Shown in pieces: positions 1 through 18,203 of a stretch of 64,000 bases of DNA. The notes under the pieces are model-generated. The model was not told the origin of the DNA, ran no database searches, and was given only the letters and a program-made list of their open reading frames with translations. The DNA comes from Schizophyllum amplum (taxonomy: Eukaryota; Basidiomycota; Agaricomycetes; Agaricales; Schizophyllaceae): contig VDMD01000004.1 of the NCBI GenBank assembly GCA_007026445.1, positions 1,364,001 through 1,428,000 of the forward strand. The letters run 5' to 3'. Position numbers and translations under genes: made by a program. The first letter of the stretch is position 1; the number at the start of each line of letters is the position of its first letter.

Positions 1-208
1 CAAGGTACGTGCTGCTACGCACCCCGGTGCATATGTGCTCACCAATCGTCAGCTGCTCGATAAGGAGATTGCTGTCACCACGTCCAACCTCTCGCAAGCC
101 ATTCGTTTCATCGTCGACAACGACTTTTTCGACGGCGTCGAGCTCGCCCCTGGTGAGGAACAAAATCGCAAGATCAAGGTCGTCGATGAGACGCAGACGG
201 GCGCGTAG
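1..208 (+). CDS. 3' end of an unidentified gene (C-terminal fragment)
   Basis: An open frame enters from the left edge and stops with TAG at 206-208. The clear part runs from LLDKEIAVTTSNLSQAIRF through FFDGVELAPGE to KVVDETQTGA. Positions 5-52 look like a 48-nt intron (donor GTACGT, CTCAC branch-like site, CAG acceptor) but are also open in the same frame, so whether the residues they encode belong to the protein cannot be decided here. I do not recognise the family: there is no signal, membrane segment or motif in the roughly 50 residues that are certain. It is convergent with the M16 peptidase gene, whose stop lies 91 bp further on. Confidence 0.6.
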   Translation, partial: KVRAATHPGAYVLTNRQLLDKEIAVTTSNLSQAIRFIVDNDFFDGVELAPGEEQNRKIKVVDETQTGA

Positions 209-298
209 CCCATATCGCCCCTTAGACCCGTTCTGCATTATGATATATGTGCTAGTGTATACTCTGTAAGTAGGGATATCAATTCAGTCAGCAGTATT

Positions 299-3200
299 CT
301 ATCGGCTCTCGTCGCTCTCATCGCTCTCGCTGCCGGACTCCGAGTCCGAGCCCTCGAGCTCACTCTCGTCGATATGCAACGCACGGCGCTCGACATCGAA
401 GCCAGCCGTCGTCAGACCTTCCGCGATCTCGTCAACCTTGCCAGGCGCAGTGACAGCGACCACCATAGACTGCTTGGCGTCGAAGAGGGGCAGGAAGTAC
501 TTCCGGATAGAGTGGAGGACGTCCTCGATGGTCACTGTTTGCGTCTGAGCCAGAATCTCGGACTGGTAGTTCTGCGAGACGCCCTTCAACGTCTGGTTGA
601 CAAAGGAGGTAAGGGCCTGAAGGAGAAGAGGTGAGTGACTAGCAAGGAGTAAACAAAAATGGCATACAGCGCGGCCTGCAGTGGACACTGTCTTCGTGAC
701 GCCGTAGACAATACTGCTCTTGGCGGCGTCCATGGTCGTCACCTCAAGCGGTATCTGCAGAATGGTGTTAGCTCTGTCCTTGTCATTGGCCACATATGGT
801 TAACGGACCGAACCATCGCAAAGACCCTCGACGACCTTCTTGGCCTGGTCGAAAGCACCCATGCTATTCGAGCTCTGTAGACAGTCTGTCAATGTAACCG
901 TGAAACTCCCATGACTGTGAACGTACCCGGTACAAGGAGAAGCTCGTCAACCCTGCCTCCAAATCGACTGACATGTACGCCCCGTACGCAAGGCCAGAGC
1001 CACGGATGTATCGCCACAGATAGCTCTCAGTCGCGTTCATCACTTCAAGCGCAACGCGCATCGCCGGGTACTCCGCGTTGCTGAAGCCTTGGATACCCTT
1101 CGATGTGTGCGTGACGAAGGAGCTCTCGATGGTGGGCAGCGCCATGATGATCGCCTGCATAGACCGTCAGCCTTGTAAGAACGATTGTAGGGATATGAAG
1201 TGCTACCTTCTTCTCAGGGCTCCTGCCCAGCTCGCTGAGCACGTCGCTGCTGAAGGTCACCGGCTCCAAGTCGACCTGCGGAATCTTCGCCCCAAAGTGC
1301 GCGTCCCACGTACTTCTCGGCTTGTTCAAGCCAAGGACGTTGCCTGTCACCGAGAAGCGGATGCCCGTCGGCTTGGTCACTGTCCCGCGTCAGTCCAACC
1401 CTCAAAAGCAGCACGCAAGTGAACGTACTGGTATCCCGAAGCTCCTCCATAATCTTGACCACCTCCTCCGGCCGCTGCTGCAGCTGCTCCGCCACCTTCG
1501 GCACGAACTCCGTCTGCTGAAGCACCGTCCCCGCACGCGCCGTCGACAGCTCGCTGTACATCACGTCGCTCCACACCGCGCTGAGCACCGTGCTTCCGTC
1601 GCGCTTGAGCTCCGGCAACGCCTGCTGCACCTTCGCCACGGTCACTTGCAGCCGCTCGCGGTCAAACACGGCGCCGTAGAGGAGGTCGTGCACCCACGCG
1701 ATTGCCGTCTCGTATTGCGCGATATCGGCCTTGATGGAGAGGCGGAAGGTCTCTACGAAGCCGCCGGAGACGCCCTGCGAGACCTCATACGAGACGGTCT
1801 CATCGTCGAGCCGGTTGACAACCTCCTCGTGCGTGAGGGTCTCGCCAGAGGCGCGCTTGACGGGAAGGGCAAAGAAGGCGGATGCATACAAGGTGGCGTA
1901 TCTGGACAAAAGGTAAGAAATGAACAAGTCGCGGTGGCGCAATACGCACGGGCGGAGATGGTCGGGGAGCTTCTTCAAGTCGAACAAGGCGTGAATCGTG
2001 ACAAAGTCAGACTCAACATGGTCATATTCGACGAAGAAGGGCAATTCAGAGCCGTCCTTGTTGATATGGGCAGCCAACGCCGTCGCGTTCTGCGCAGGTG
2101 CAGAGGTTTGACGGCCCTTGCCCTTCTGGACGACGCTTTGAACGGGTATCCACGCGATGCTCTTCACGTCCGGGACGGGGAAAGCGGTGAGGACGTCCGT
2201 CGGGATAGGCTTGTCGTGCTCCGCCTTCGCTTCCTCGAGCTCCTGCTCGGCCTTCTTCAAGCCTTCCGGACCAAGGGCCTTGACCTGGTTCGCGATGCGG
2301 TCCTTCTCGTCCTTCTCAAGTTTGTCGACAAGAGAAGCTGAGGGCTTGCCACGGAGGACAACCGAATGCGGGTCGATGTAGTACCTATAAGCTGTTTAGA
2401 ATCAATTATGCAAGGCCCAAATGACAAGACCTACTTTGCCAGGAGATCCGTCCACTGGGTGCTAGACCATGTCTTCAGCTGCTGGTACCAGTCGATGTCG
2501 TTCAAGGCCTCCTTGAGCTCCGAACCGTCCTCCGCACCGTACAAGAAGTCCGTGATGATCGTGCCCGAGAACGTGTCGCCCTTCGCGCTTTCCAGCTTGC
2601 TCCGGAACTGCCGCTCGTCACGGTCAATGACCATGCGCATCCTGTCCATATCGATGCCGGTCTTGACGATGTTCTGGAAGCTCGTCATGAGCTTCTCGTC
2701 GAAGGTGTCGAGGAGCTCGGTAGGGACTGAGCCAACGTAGATGGGCAGGAACACCTTGGTTGCGCGGGACTCTTCACCGAAATAGATATATGTGCTATGT
2801 GTACGTTAGGTGACGATGTGAGTCTTGAGTGCAGTAATTGCTTACCACATAGGCGACTCGGTCTCGATGTACTCCTTGTTTAAAGGTGCTACAGCAGATG
2901 AAGTCAAGTATGTGCCGAGGATGTCCAGAGCCTGTCTTTGACATCAGATACGAGAGATATGTCCGCGCCAGGACTGACCTTTCTGTCCAAGTATTCATCG
3001 GGGGCAGGTCCCAGGAAGTTAATTGCGAGTTCACCAACGCCTATCCTAAAATCAATACCGAAGCAAACAGACTAGGAGGTTTAACGTACTCTCATCCTTC
3101 TCGGGGAACTCTATCGTGTCCTTGATCGTCTTCTCGAAAGGCGGCCGTGGCGCACTAGGCGTCTCCAAGAAAGGTCGTTTCCATCCAGTGGGCTTGATAC

Positions 3201-4363
3201 CCTTGTTCTGTCCGTGTGCGACGATGCTCGGTTCTACCTGGTCCTGTACGACGCGAAGCACAGACTCCGTCCCGCCGGCAAGCTTGCCAGCGACGACGAG
3301 TGAGAGGTTGTGCGGGACGTAGTATTTGGAGTGGTAATCTCGGACTGCGCTGATGATAAGCATATGTGTCGCTATGCATTTATGCGGCTTGCTTACTTTG
3401 CTCAACCGTCAGTTTACGCAGTGCCGCCATGAGGCCACCAGTTTCGCTGCGGTACGCACTGCCTCCAGGTTCGGACAGCTGGTTCATCCTGCAAGACGTC
3501 AATAAACAATGGACTTCTTGTGTGATAAAACAGGCGTACCGAAGTTGCATGAGGTCTCCCGAGGTGTTCTCGCGACCTTGCATTTCGCTGTAGACGACCT
3601 GTAAGGAATAAGTCAAAGTCCTCAGGCGACTGCTGCTCAACTCACACCGCTGTTCTTGCCCTGAGGATCGATATGATGCACCTTGAGAGAGTAAAGTCAA
3701 TGAAACAGCATATATACGGCTCTGAGTTTGCGTACTTCTGTCACGAATCTGGCCAGGATGTAAGTAATGTGATGGCTATGGCTTCGGGAATTTAAGAGGA
3801 CGTGCGTACCCTGCTTGGGTGATAGTGGGGTACAGGATGTGATCCACATAAATGGGGAGCAACTGGAGGAATCCCTGTGCGCCGGCAGTAGATACCGTGT
3901 AGGCCGTGTGGTCGTCGTCCGTCCATGCGTTCGTGCCATTGGAGAAACCGCGGTTAGCGAGATGGTCGATGATACCCTTGTACGGGTATTTCTCGGAGCC
4001 CATGAACACTAAGCTGTGACTCGGTCAGGAGTAAAACGTAGACCGGGACAGCTATGCGCACTGTTCCAATGTATGTGGGCATCCAGAGTCATCGAAGACT
4101 AGGTCTAGGGTGAGTGTTTTTCGTGATTCGGCGTGGACAAAACATACTCTCGGTAGCAACCACAAAATATCCATTGACAATAGGAGCTGAGAGGCGTCAA
4201 GCTACATTCACGAACATGGCTTTGGTGACGCACCCTCATAGTCAAGATGTACGACGCTGAGACCAGAGTCCCTGCTCCTCCACTTGGAGACGGTGACGTC
4301 CGTGTAGTCAAGCTTGACGCGCTTGACGAGGTCAAAGTTGCCAAAGGTCTCGTTGGTGGACAT
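299..4363 (-). CDS. M16 family zinc metallopeptidase (YOL098C-like, insulinase superfamily)
   Basis: Multi-exon gene on the minus strand, starting at ATG 4363 (MSTNETFGNFDLVKRVK) and ending with TAG at 299. The inverted zinc motif HxxEH appears as HTLEHLVFMGSEKYPY and is interrupted by a 48-nt intron (4014-4061) inside the second His codon. Next comes the conserved block GFSNGTNAWTDDDHTAYT typical of M16 enzymes. Several further exons cover the inactive-like C-terminal half (RFSVTGNVLGLNKPRSTW and similar). The protein is about 1,000 residues and ends in a Ser/Asp/Glu-rich tail (GSDSESGSESDESDESR). Family knowledge: these are clam-shell peptidases that degrade short peptides. This subgroup (yeast YOL098C, cytosolic or mitochondrial) is poorly characterised. 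No clear mitochondrial presequence is visible. The start is shared with a divergent promoter facing the nuclease at 4777. Confidence 0.9.
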
Positions 4364-4776
4364 GGCTGAAGATGCTCGGGGGGAAGTAGAGAGTGATCGA
4401 GCAAGAATCGGACTGGGACTTGTTCGATCTGGACGAAACAAAGACTGAGCTCGACGTGGAAGACCTCTGGGCGGTCCAAACGAATGGCGCAGCGTTCCGA
4501 ATCGCAGCATTCACGAAGAGAAATCCCAGTCCGAGTCCGCTTCCTGGAGTGACGCGGCGAGGCACGTGAGGAGCGCGGCGCTTATTTTTCAAGGAAACCT
4601 CCGGCTTCCGGCCCGGCAAGCGCGCGTTCAACTTGTTGCGAACGCTCACCCAGACTTGTCAGTTCGAGTTTGCTTCATACACCGCGGCTCGCATAATTCT
4701 GTTCATCAGCCTACGCCGACAGGCGCAGTTGCGCCTTCTCCAACTACCTCTATCGCACACAAGGTCTCTCACGATA
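4364..4776. promoter_or_regulatory. divergent intergenic region between M16 peptidase and NGL2-like nuclease
   Basis: The two genes point away from each other, with start codons at 4363 (minus) and 4777 (plus), leaving 413 bp that must hold both promoters. No clear TATA box was seen. An open frame on the plus strand upstream of 4777 lacks an ATG and is best read as 5' leader. Confidence 0.5.
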
Positions 4777-6551
4777 ATGTCTACCAAACGGTCCTCGAAG
4801 ACACAGCTGAACCCGGAGCAAATCGAAGAAGTGCGGGAAGCCAGGAAAGCAAAGAAATTGAAGGCTGCGGAGGCCAAGGCAACACCTGTAGTGGCTGAAG
4901 TTGCAGCACTAGATGCGGAGCGATCCAAAATATTGCATCGCTCTTGGATAGATCTTCGCGGTCAAGACGCTGATCTTGGCGCTATGCAGAGGGTCAAGAT
5001 TCTCTCGTGGAACGTTGGTCTTCTACTTGCCCTATCTATATGCCTGTTGACTTGACTCTTGCGCGAAGCTACTTGCGCAATGTCTTGTTCGTGAGTACAT
5101 CTTGTTTCCCGTCATCACATCCTCGTTCATCGCGTGAAGGCCGGACGCTTTTCCCGACTAGCGACTGCCTAAAGCAGGGCCAACGGGAATCGATGTGGAT
5201 CAACGAGCTGTTATGTCAGGACGCCGATATACTCTGTTTGCAGGTAAGATATTCCTTCCGTATTGTATGCCACTGAGACGCCTCCCAGGAAACAGACCGC
5301 TTAGAAAAGTTGATCCCCTTGCTAGAGAAAGCCGGATACGAGGCACACTACAGAGCTGGAATACGCAAGAAGCATGGGTGTCTCATCGCATTCAAGAAGG
5401 ACCGGTTCTCCCTCTTGGACGAGCGACAGGTGTTCTACGACGACCAGGTCGTCAACGAGGCGGACAACCTTTCAGATGAGGCGCGTATAGGCAAAAGTTT
5501 CAAGACGAACAACACGGCCCCTATTGTCGCTCTTCAGGAGAAGGGCGGCAATACTGGCTTTTTTGTGGCAACAACCCACCTTTTCTGGCACCCTAGATAC
5601 ACGTACGAGCGAACGCGGTATGTATTCCCTCTGGGCCGCAGATCGGAACTCGTGTACTGAAGATCAACCAGTCAATCCGGCATCCTGGTACGCGAAGTCC
5701 TGCGTTTCCGCAACCTTCTGGCAAAAGATTGGCCCTGCATAATAACTGGAGGTACTTATGACTATTGGCCGCAAGCAGTTCATAGATCACGGGTGCTTCC
5801 CAGACTTCAACTTCCAGCCCGACGACCCTGCGTACTCCCTTCTGGTCGGAGATCCCGTTCTCGCAGCCCAGGAGGCGGAGCTCAATGAATCCATGGTCGT
5901 ACATCGCACGGTTGACCCATCCGTCCCTGCTTTCGATGCATTGAAAGCCGCGGAAGAGAAGGCAAAGGCAGCAGATGACCAAACGAAAATCGCAGAAGAC
6001 GGCACAGAGGCAGCCGAGGACGAAGCGAAAGCCGGAGACGACGACGACGACGGCGCCGCCACAGAGCCTGACCGCATCCCTATCAAGAGTGCTCGTCGCG
6101 CGAAAGAGGATGGCTCGGATGGTCTGTTGATCCCGGACGCACTACGGGAGTTCTACGCCAAACACTGCCAGCCTCTGAAGAGCGCCTATGATATCGGGCT
6201 GGCAGCGCACAATAGCAAGCAGACCGGCGCTGCAACGCGCACGTATGGCGACCGTGTGGCGCTCGAAGGCCGTCGAGGTGCATCCGAGCCCGAGTGGACC
6301 AGCTACGCCCACTTCTGGAAACTGGTGCTCGGTACGAATCATGTCCATCGCACTGAATTGCCCTCTAACACGCCGCCACAGATTACATCTTCCTCATCGA
6401 CCCTCCCAATCGCCCGTCGCAGGTCACTGGCTTACTCGCGCCTCCGTCAACCGCCGATCTCGAGCCCAGCATCCCACGTCTCGGCAAATGCTCCAGCGAT
6501 CACGTCTCCCTCTGCGCCGAAGTCGCCTGGCCAGCCAGCGCCGCGAGGTAA
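4777..6551 (+). CDS. NGL2/CCR4-type endonuclease-exonuclease-phosphatase family RNA nuclease
   Basis: Starts at ATG 4777 (MSTKRSSKTQLNPEQIEEV) with a Lys/Ala-rich basic N-terminus, then the EEP fold: VKILSWN, a catalytic-Glu block around QETDRLEKLIPLLEKAGY, KHGCLIAFKKDRF, a THLFWHP block, IITGDFNFQPDDPAY (made by splicing at an AG|ACTTCAAC acceptor before 5810) and the C-terminal CSSDHVSLCAEVAW carrying the Ser-Asp-His triad. An acidic Ala/Glu/Asp insertion (about residues 250-330) separates the DFN and SDH blocks, a common feature of fungal NGL2/Angel-like proteins. Family role: Mg-dependent 3'-5' RNA exonuclease; yeast Ngl2 trims 5.8S rRNA. Stop TAA at 6549-6551. The subgroup (NGL2 rather than CCR4) rests on the absence of leucine-rich repeats and the N-terminal layout. 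Confidence 0.85.
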
Positions 6552-6851
6552 TTAGCATACCCCCTAGCATATGTATATGCAACCGTCTTCCCAGAGTGTC
6601 GGATACACAGCACAAGCACGTATTGAAAAGATAATAATGTAGAGATATCGATGAGGTTGAGTACGATGCACAGGTGGGGACAGTGATTTAGGATAAAAAG
6701 GCCCAGAAAGAAGAAAAAAAAGAGTGAACGAGCGTTATGAGCCGTGAAGAGTCCTTGCGCAAGCGGTGACAAAAGCGATGTGTCTCCGAGACCACCCTCT
6801 AAACCCAAAAAAACTTCATAAATCGGAGCGTGAGCCTGCGCCTGACATACA

Positions 6852-9800
6852 CTACGCCCGCCGGTCCGAGCCCGCTAGCAGGCTGTCGTAGAGCCCCCGC
6901 GTCGAGTTCTCGTTCCGCAGCTGGATCATGTACACGATCCCCGTCTTCCGCCCGTTGTCGCTGAGCTCGATAGCCACGCCCGTCTTGCCCACGCGCTCCA
7001 CACCATCCGTCTGCACGATCGTCGAGATCATCACCGAGTGGTGCTTGTCCTCCGCCTCGACGACCAGCTGCTTCTTGTTCGTCGGGTCCTCGTGGTACAG
7101 CTTCAGCTTCGCCGCGCCGAGCGCCTTCCACTGCGCATGGGTCTGCTTCAAGAACACCTTGCACTTCATTTGTGCCGAGACGGTCGTCGTCGTCGGCCCG
7201 GTGTAAGCCGGCGTCTCCTCCACTGGCGAGTTGGGCGGACTTGGCTCGGCGAACTGGGCTTCGATCATGGACATCGCGCGAGGATCGAGTTGGGGCACGA
7301 GCATGCGCGGTTGCGGGGCAGCGAACCCACGCTGCCCTGGACCCGTAGGGCCACCCATGGGGCCGCCCTGCATATGTGGCGGGGGCCCACCCGGATAGCC
7401 ATTATGAGGTCCTCCGTTGGGTGACCAACTTTGTCCGGTGTTCTGCGGGGACATTGCATTGGGGTATCCCGGATGAGGACCAGGTACTGGCGGTGCTGAG
7501 TGTGGCATCGGCTGGTATTGCTCAAATCCAGCGTGGAGCGACCGTGTCGACGGCGCCTTATGGAGCTCGCCAGGGTTGAAGCTCGGTCCAGGGCCGTATG
7601 ACGGCTCTGAAGGCGGTCTTGGGGGTCCGTAGCCCCCTTGGCTCATCTGCCGTTGAGGAGGGAATGGCGGTTGCTGATATGCTCCATGCGGGCCTGTAAG
7701 GCTCGGGTTGCGGTTCATAGGAATAACCTCGCCCGGCTTGAACGATACTGGAGGAGGGCTGGTGAACTGCCTTGCCTGAGGAGGTGATGCCGCAAATTGT
7801 CTGTCGTCCGACAATCTCATATTCGACATGTTCCGACTGAGGCCATCAGGGCTGTTGTTCTCCTGATATTGCGGCGGTGGGGGCGGGAGTGGCGGCAGAT
7901 TACCATGTCCGTCGCTAGATGGCGACGTCAACGTGCTGTGACTTGACATCACGGAGGGGTTGCGCGAGGGCATCTGAGAAGCGGGACCTGAAGGTAGCCC
8001 CCCACCCATGAGAGCCGGGTTGATGGAAGGCACGGGCGGAGGCGGTACTTTCGACGGAGGTGGTACTATAAGGGAAGTCAGCGCAGGAAATTATCACGAA
8101 AGCGCGAAACTTACGAGACGCTGCGAACTCAATACAATCCTTCAGCTCCCTCATGAGAACGTCGCGTGCAGACGGCGATTCGCATTCGAGTATGAAGTGC
8201 TCCTTGCGCATGATGGCGATCTGAACCGCGTTGTCTAGAATTGCGAGTTGGCACACCGGGTATAGGTATCGCGTAAGAGGGACAAACCTTGACCGGGCAC
8301 GTCGGATACCCGAAGGACCTTACCCGCCAGAGGAGGATAACATAGCCACATATCGGCTCCATCTTGTTGATGTTGCTCCTCCTGCGTCATCTTCTCGCAG
8401 CAGAGAAACAGATCGGACAGCAAATAGATGTGGCCCATCTCGTGCACGACTTCCACGCCAGTGCTCCGCGGCGTGAAGCGCACTACGATGTCCATGGACA
8501 ACCGCAGCTCACGCGTGAATGTTAATGTTGGTGGGTTCATCTGGAGTCTAACACCCTGAGAGAACAAATCATCAATAGGTTGACAGATCGACGTGCGGTA
8601 TCAGCGCACCTTGGGCTGCATCGTGAACAGATCCAAGCAACGCGCAGTCGAGAGTCGCTTCTCCAAGTCCGCGATGGGCATATTCATTGTGTTGGTAGAA
8701 CCGCGACTGACCGACGTCATGCCAGTATCCCTAGAGGAGTGCTCACTACCGACACTCAAAAAAGATTCGATGCTTGCAAGACCAGTGGGCTTACCTTGCA
8801 GAAAAAGTGTTGCTTCCCCGAGCGGAGCTGTTCTCGCTGCCAGGATTATGGTCCCCTTCGCTCCATCCGCCCTCGGATTTCCGAGTGGCAGCAATGACGC
8901 TTTGCGTGCGTAGGTCGATCACCTCGTCCTCTTCATGCTCGGCGGGAGGAGGTGGAGGTGTTGGAGGCGAGGGCTGGCCGACTATGCATTCTCCGCGAGC
9001 ATCGATCGTCTGCAAAAGTCCGTCCAGTTTGTCCAAAGCTGCCACCAGCAGCTTGTGATCGCTTCGACCAGGCGCCGTGCTTTTCAAGAGGCGGCCATAG
9101 AGACGTCTATAGTACTTCAAGCGGCCCTTCGGGAGGAGAAAGAGCACGTCGAGTGTCCATTGATCTACGTTAGAAGGCGGTGGATTGGATGCAGAAAAGG
9201 TGGAGAGAACGGTCGGCAAGCGCGTGTTGTTCTTGACGGGGTCCCAGTTGTCGAAACCACACGTGTACTTGTGCGCGTAGTTCGTGTACGGCGTTTCCAG
9301 GTCGTCGATCTGCCGAAATAGCGTCAGACACTCCACGACGCGACTGATGGCAACGCACCCAGCGCATCAACAGGTCCCCGAGGGCTTTTGGAGACGAGGG
9401 ATTGGCACCGATTTCTTTCAACCGCTGCGGCAGTGTTCAGCGATGTACACGCGAGGGGTGATGTGCGGGCTCACGGAGTGCAGGTTGCGGTTGGCTTTGT
9501 AAATGGACTCGATACACCTGAACATGGAGTCGAGCTCTGGCGGGGGAAGATTCGAGCGCGACCATGCCGCCGCGACTTTCTGTGCTGAGATGTGAGAGCG
9601 CGCTCGGCGCCTGTACGGAAAGCACGGACCCGGATTATCCCCGTCAGTTGTTCCACATACGCCTTCTCTGTGTCTATGAGGTCTGTGAGAGGGTTTGACT
9701 TTTTGGGCCTGGGGTCGCCCGCGTCGACACTGGTGTTGGGAGAGATGGGAGACGCTGGCAAGGAAGACATGTCGCTCCCTGGGTTGCACTAGTTAGCGCG

Positions 9801-10034
9801 CGTTGGTGTACGGGATCAACGCGACGGACCCGGTCCTATCGTGCCCAGATTCAATGACGGCGAGCCAAAGGATGGTAAGTTTCCTATTTGCGGTGGGATA
9901 GGCGAGATCGGCGGAGTCCCATAGTCACTTCCGTGGGATTTGGGTGGAGGAGGAGGAGAAGAATCAAAGTCGCTGTCGGTCGGCGGCGGTGCCGGAAGCT
10001 TGTCGCCTCCCGGATGCGGAAGCGCTTTGGACAT
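6852..10034 (-). CDS. Rho guanine-nucleotide exchange factor (DH domain, PH-like region, proline-rich linker, C-terminal domain)
   Basis: I start it at ATG 10034 (MSKALPHPGGDKLPAPPPTD). An intron with donor GTCCGT near 9826 joins the Pro-rich N-terminus to the Dbl-homology domain: DLIDTEKAYVEQLTGIIRKV, SMFRCIESIYKANRNLHS, GDLLMRWIDDLETPYTNYAH, TRLPTVLSTFSAS. A second block (LTFTRELRLSMDIVVRFTP, GHIYLLSDLFLCCEKMT, LAGKVLRVSDVPGQ, REHFILE-like) looks like a PH fold. A long Pro/Gly/Gln-rich linker follows (about residues 530-800), then a folded C-terminal domain (MKCKVFLKQTHAQWKALGAA, KLYHEDPTNKKQLVVEAEDK) ending at TAG 6852. Family role: DH domains load GTP onto Rho/Cdc42 GTPases at polarity sites. 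The specific GTPase and yeast counterpart cannot be named. Exon edges in 8500-9400 are approximate. Confidence 0.82.
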
Positions 10035-10713
10035 ATTTTGCGCGCAATTATTTGTCAACCTGTTGGACGTCCGGGACGAAGAGCACGTCGAGTGTGAGGA
10101 CCGGCGGACCCGCGAACGAAAACACTGCGACCAACGGCGGCTGGCGGCGGCAGGGGCGGCGGCTCCCTGTGACAGTCGGCGCGGTTACTCTGTGACGATC
10201 CGGAATCCGGCACTTCGGCGCCCTTACATGCGATGAACTGGGGTTGCGATTCGGATGCCTGCAGGGTCACCCAAGGCACTTGCGCATGAGTATTTTTGTT
10301 GAACCTTTGAAGGCGACAGAGACGCCCTCTCACTCCTTCTTTGTCCATTCTACCTCATCTGCACCAAATGTATTGGCACCAGACTCGCACGCGTCTGCCG
10401 CCCTTTTGCCCCTGATAAGTTAACTGCTATCGGATCACCCAAAATGGGCAAACAGGCACGATGCCAACAACTCCAAACCCCGGGGAAATATACCAGCTGG
10501 AATTCGGGAGGCCACGATCAGGACGTATCTGCGGACTGAGAGTGCAGTCCATTATTAGCAGTCCATTACGAGACTTATATTCATACAACATCCACCCAAC
10601 GATAGCGAGATACTTGTCTATGGGTACAGATTATGACATGGAATTCAATTAAGACGCACGGGGACAACACGACGGATGAGCAACATCACGAACACGCGAA
10701 ACGAGTCTCGACG
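10035..10713. other. intergenic, no gene recognised
   Basis: This 679-bp stretch between the RhoGEF start and the RING ligase stop holds short open frames on both strands, but none has a family motif, good codon pattern or convincing splice structure. It should include the RhoGEF promoter and 5' leader. A longer upstream frame (to 10348) would extend the RhoGEF only through a TTG-initiated stretch, so I left it out. Confidence 0.4.
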
Positions 10714-12257
10714 TTAGTTCCATCCTCCGGGAGGCTGTGGCTCGCGGTCTTGATTGCGATCGTCGCGGTTCTGCGCCTGCCCGCCAGACGCGCCGGAGCT
10801 GGATGCTTGCGGCGAGGGTTGGCCACCCATCATGGAAGACACGATATTGCGCCACCCTGACCTGTCCTGGCCAGGCTGACCGGAACCTCCCTGACCACCG
10901 GCGGGAGGTGAGCCAGGGCTTGAATGTTGCTCTGGCTGCGGCACAAGTTGATATCTACGAGGCAGACGCGGAAGTGAGTTCGACACCTATCGCAACGCAT
11001 GAGAAGACACGAACCTGCAGACAGGACATGTTCCACTCGACTTGAGCCATGGCATGATGCACGGCTCGTGGAAGGGATGCTTGCACGGCAAGGTGACCAC
11101 AATTGTTCTGCAGGATCCTCCGGGTTCGCCTGGAATTGGTCCTTGCAGACAGCGCAGTCCTTCTCCAGCATCGGGGCTGAACATCATCGTCAGATAACGG
11201 CAAATAACGCGAATTGGCACTCACATCCTTCCTCCAAAACGTCTCGCGGGAGATCCTCCATGATCTCATCGGATGCGGGCACTGGACGGTGCGAATTCGA
11301 GTTCTCCATCAACTGGGAGATGATGTTGTCAAGCGCTAGCGTGTTTGGCGTGAGCAAGCAAACTATGGCTCAAATAATGTGGCGCACCTTCTTGGTTATA
11401 TACGTAGTCTCCCATCTGGCCTGGCATGGCTCCGAGATCACCTAGTGATGGGCCAGCACGTCCTCCAAGCAAGGCCATGAGGTATTGAGCGAACAGCGGC
11501 CCCGCAATGCCTGGCGCCTCGGCCCGATCGCGTCGCCTATCAGGCTGCGGCCCAGCGGCGAGGAAGCTGTGAAGCGATGAGCGACTGACTGCTCACGCCA
11601 AGCTCACGAATATGGCGTTCGCTCACTCTGCTAATGTGGGAATGGGGGATGCGGGCCCTGATCCAAAGCCGCCGCCGCTACCAAAGGATAAGGTAACATT
11701 GCCACCATTGCCTGTCTGGAAGCTGAGTCTCTACCTGGTTATCAGACTCTATGAAGTAGGGCAGAATGTCAGGACGCACCCTGGAGCCGCTGGTCGCCAG
11801 AGCGCGTGGTTCATCACGGCGTGGGGGAGCAGGTCCTCCGAGGCCCGACAGTAGATCGAGAAGCGTTACTTCACCGACATGTCAGATCAAACGTTCATTG
11901 GCACAGTGCTGAGTAGCTTAACCTGGCACATCGTCCTCTTCATGAGTGAACTGCCGAGGATCATCGGTCGGATTGTCCATCTGCAAAGCGATTGCTAAGC
12001 GCCGTGAGGTGTAGGGCGAGTTGATCGTGCGCACCTTCTCCACGAATGTCCCTTGGCAGGATGCACAGACGGGGTACGGTACCTGGGAGGTCGCCTCGTC
12101 AGCAAGCGACTCCTAACGGGCCGCTATAACATGCCCACCATCTGCGGACGCATCTCCGCATGGCACTGGCGACGTTCGTCAGTATGAGCGCCTCGTCCTG
12201 TATCAATGCGCTAGACAGACTTCATGGCAGTACCACATTGGTTCTCGACTAGACATG
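10714..12257 (-). CDS. RING-H2 E3 ubiquitin ligase, RNF126/RNF115-like
   Basis: Starts at ATG 12257 with [12 protein letters not shown]; short exons then give CHAEM..., [17 protein letters not shown] and [19 protein letters not shown]. The two Cys pairs form an N-terminal zinc ribbon like that of RNF126/RNF115 (BCA2), which binds ubiquitin or substrates. Near the C-terminus is a RING-H2 finger: [26 protein letters not shown] and [16 protein letters not shown], that is C-x2-C ... C-x-H-x2-H-x2-C ... C-x2-C. A Gly/Gln/Ser-rich disordered tail ends in [10 protein letters not shown] with TAA at 10714-10716. Family role: transfers ubiquitin in protein quality control and membrane-protein sorting. 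The finger is split by introns. The middle third (11250-12000) is low complexity with approximate exons. Confidence 0.85.
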
Positions 12258-12609
12258 GTGGACTGTGGCAAGGTGGAAGAGGGAGCGAGAGGGTGTGCAG
12301 CGACTCGCGAGTGATGACAGTGGCCTGACGGCGCCGGCGCTCTCGGCGCGGATTCTGTCACGTGGTTTTTCGGTGATATCGTTCCCATCGCCCGCATGCG
12401 AATTTCGTCTCTTGACCGCAACCACGTCGACTGCGACGAGCAAGAGACGTTCTGCAGCTGGTGAGTCTTTGTTATCTTTCTTGTTTTTGTGATGAATGTC
12501 TTTGTTTCCTATTATACGAGTGCTTTGCATGGGTACAAAATTGGGTTTTACTGAGCCTCATCGCATTTCCTCCCTTTTGAGTCCGCGACGACATCGCTAA
12601 CGATTGTCT
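12258..12609. promoter_or_regulatory. divergent promoter region, RING ligase / ABC transporter
   Basis: 352 bp between oppositely directed start codons. A pyrimidine-rich stretch (about 12470-12580, TCTTTGTTATCTTTCTTG and TTTCCTCCC) precedes the transporter start, a common arrangement in fungal promoters. No TATA box or operator could be identified with confidence. Confidence 0.45.

Positions 12610-18203
<5,594 letters not shown>

Noticed and set aside
10461..10652. Short plus-strand frame starting MPTTPNPGEIYQLEF
   Set aside because: No family likeness, no neighbouring exons, and it lies in the 3' flank of the RING ligase gene.
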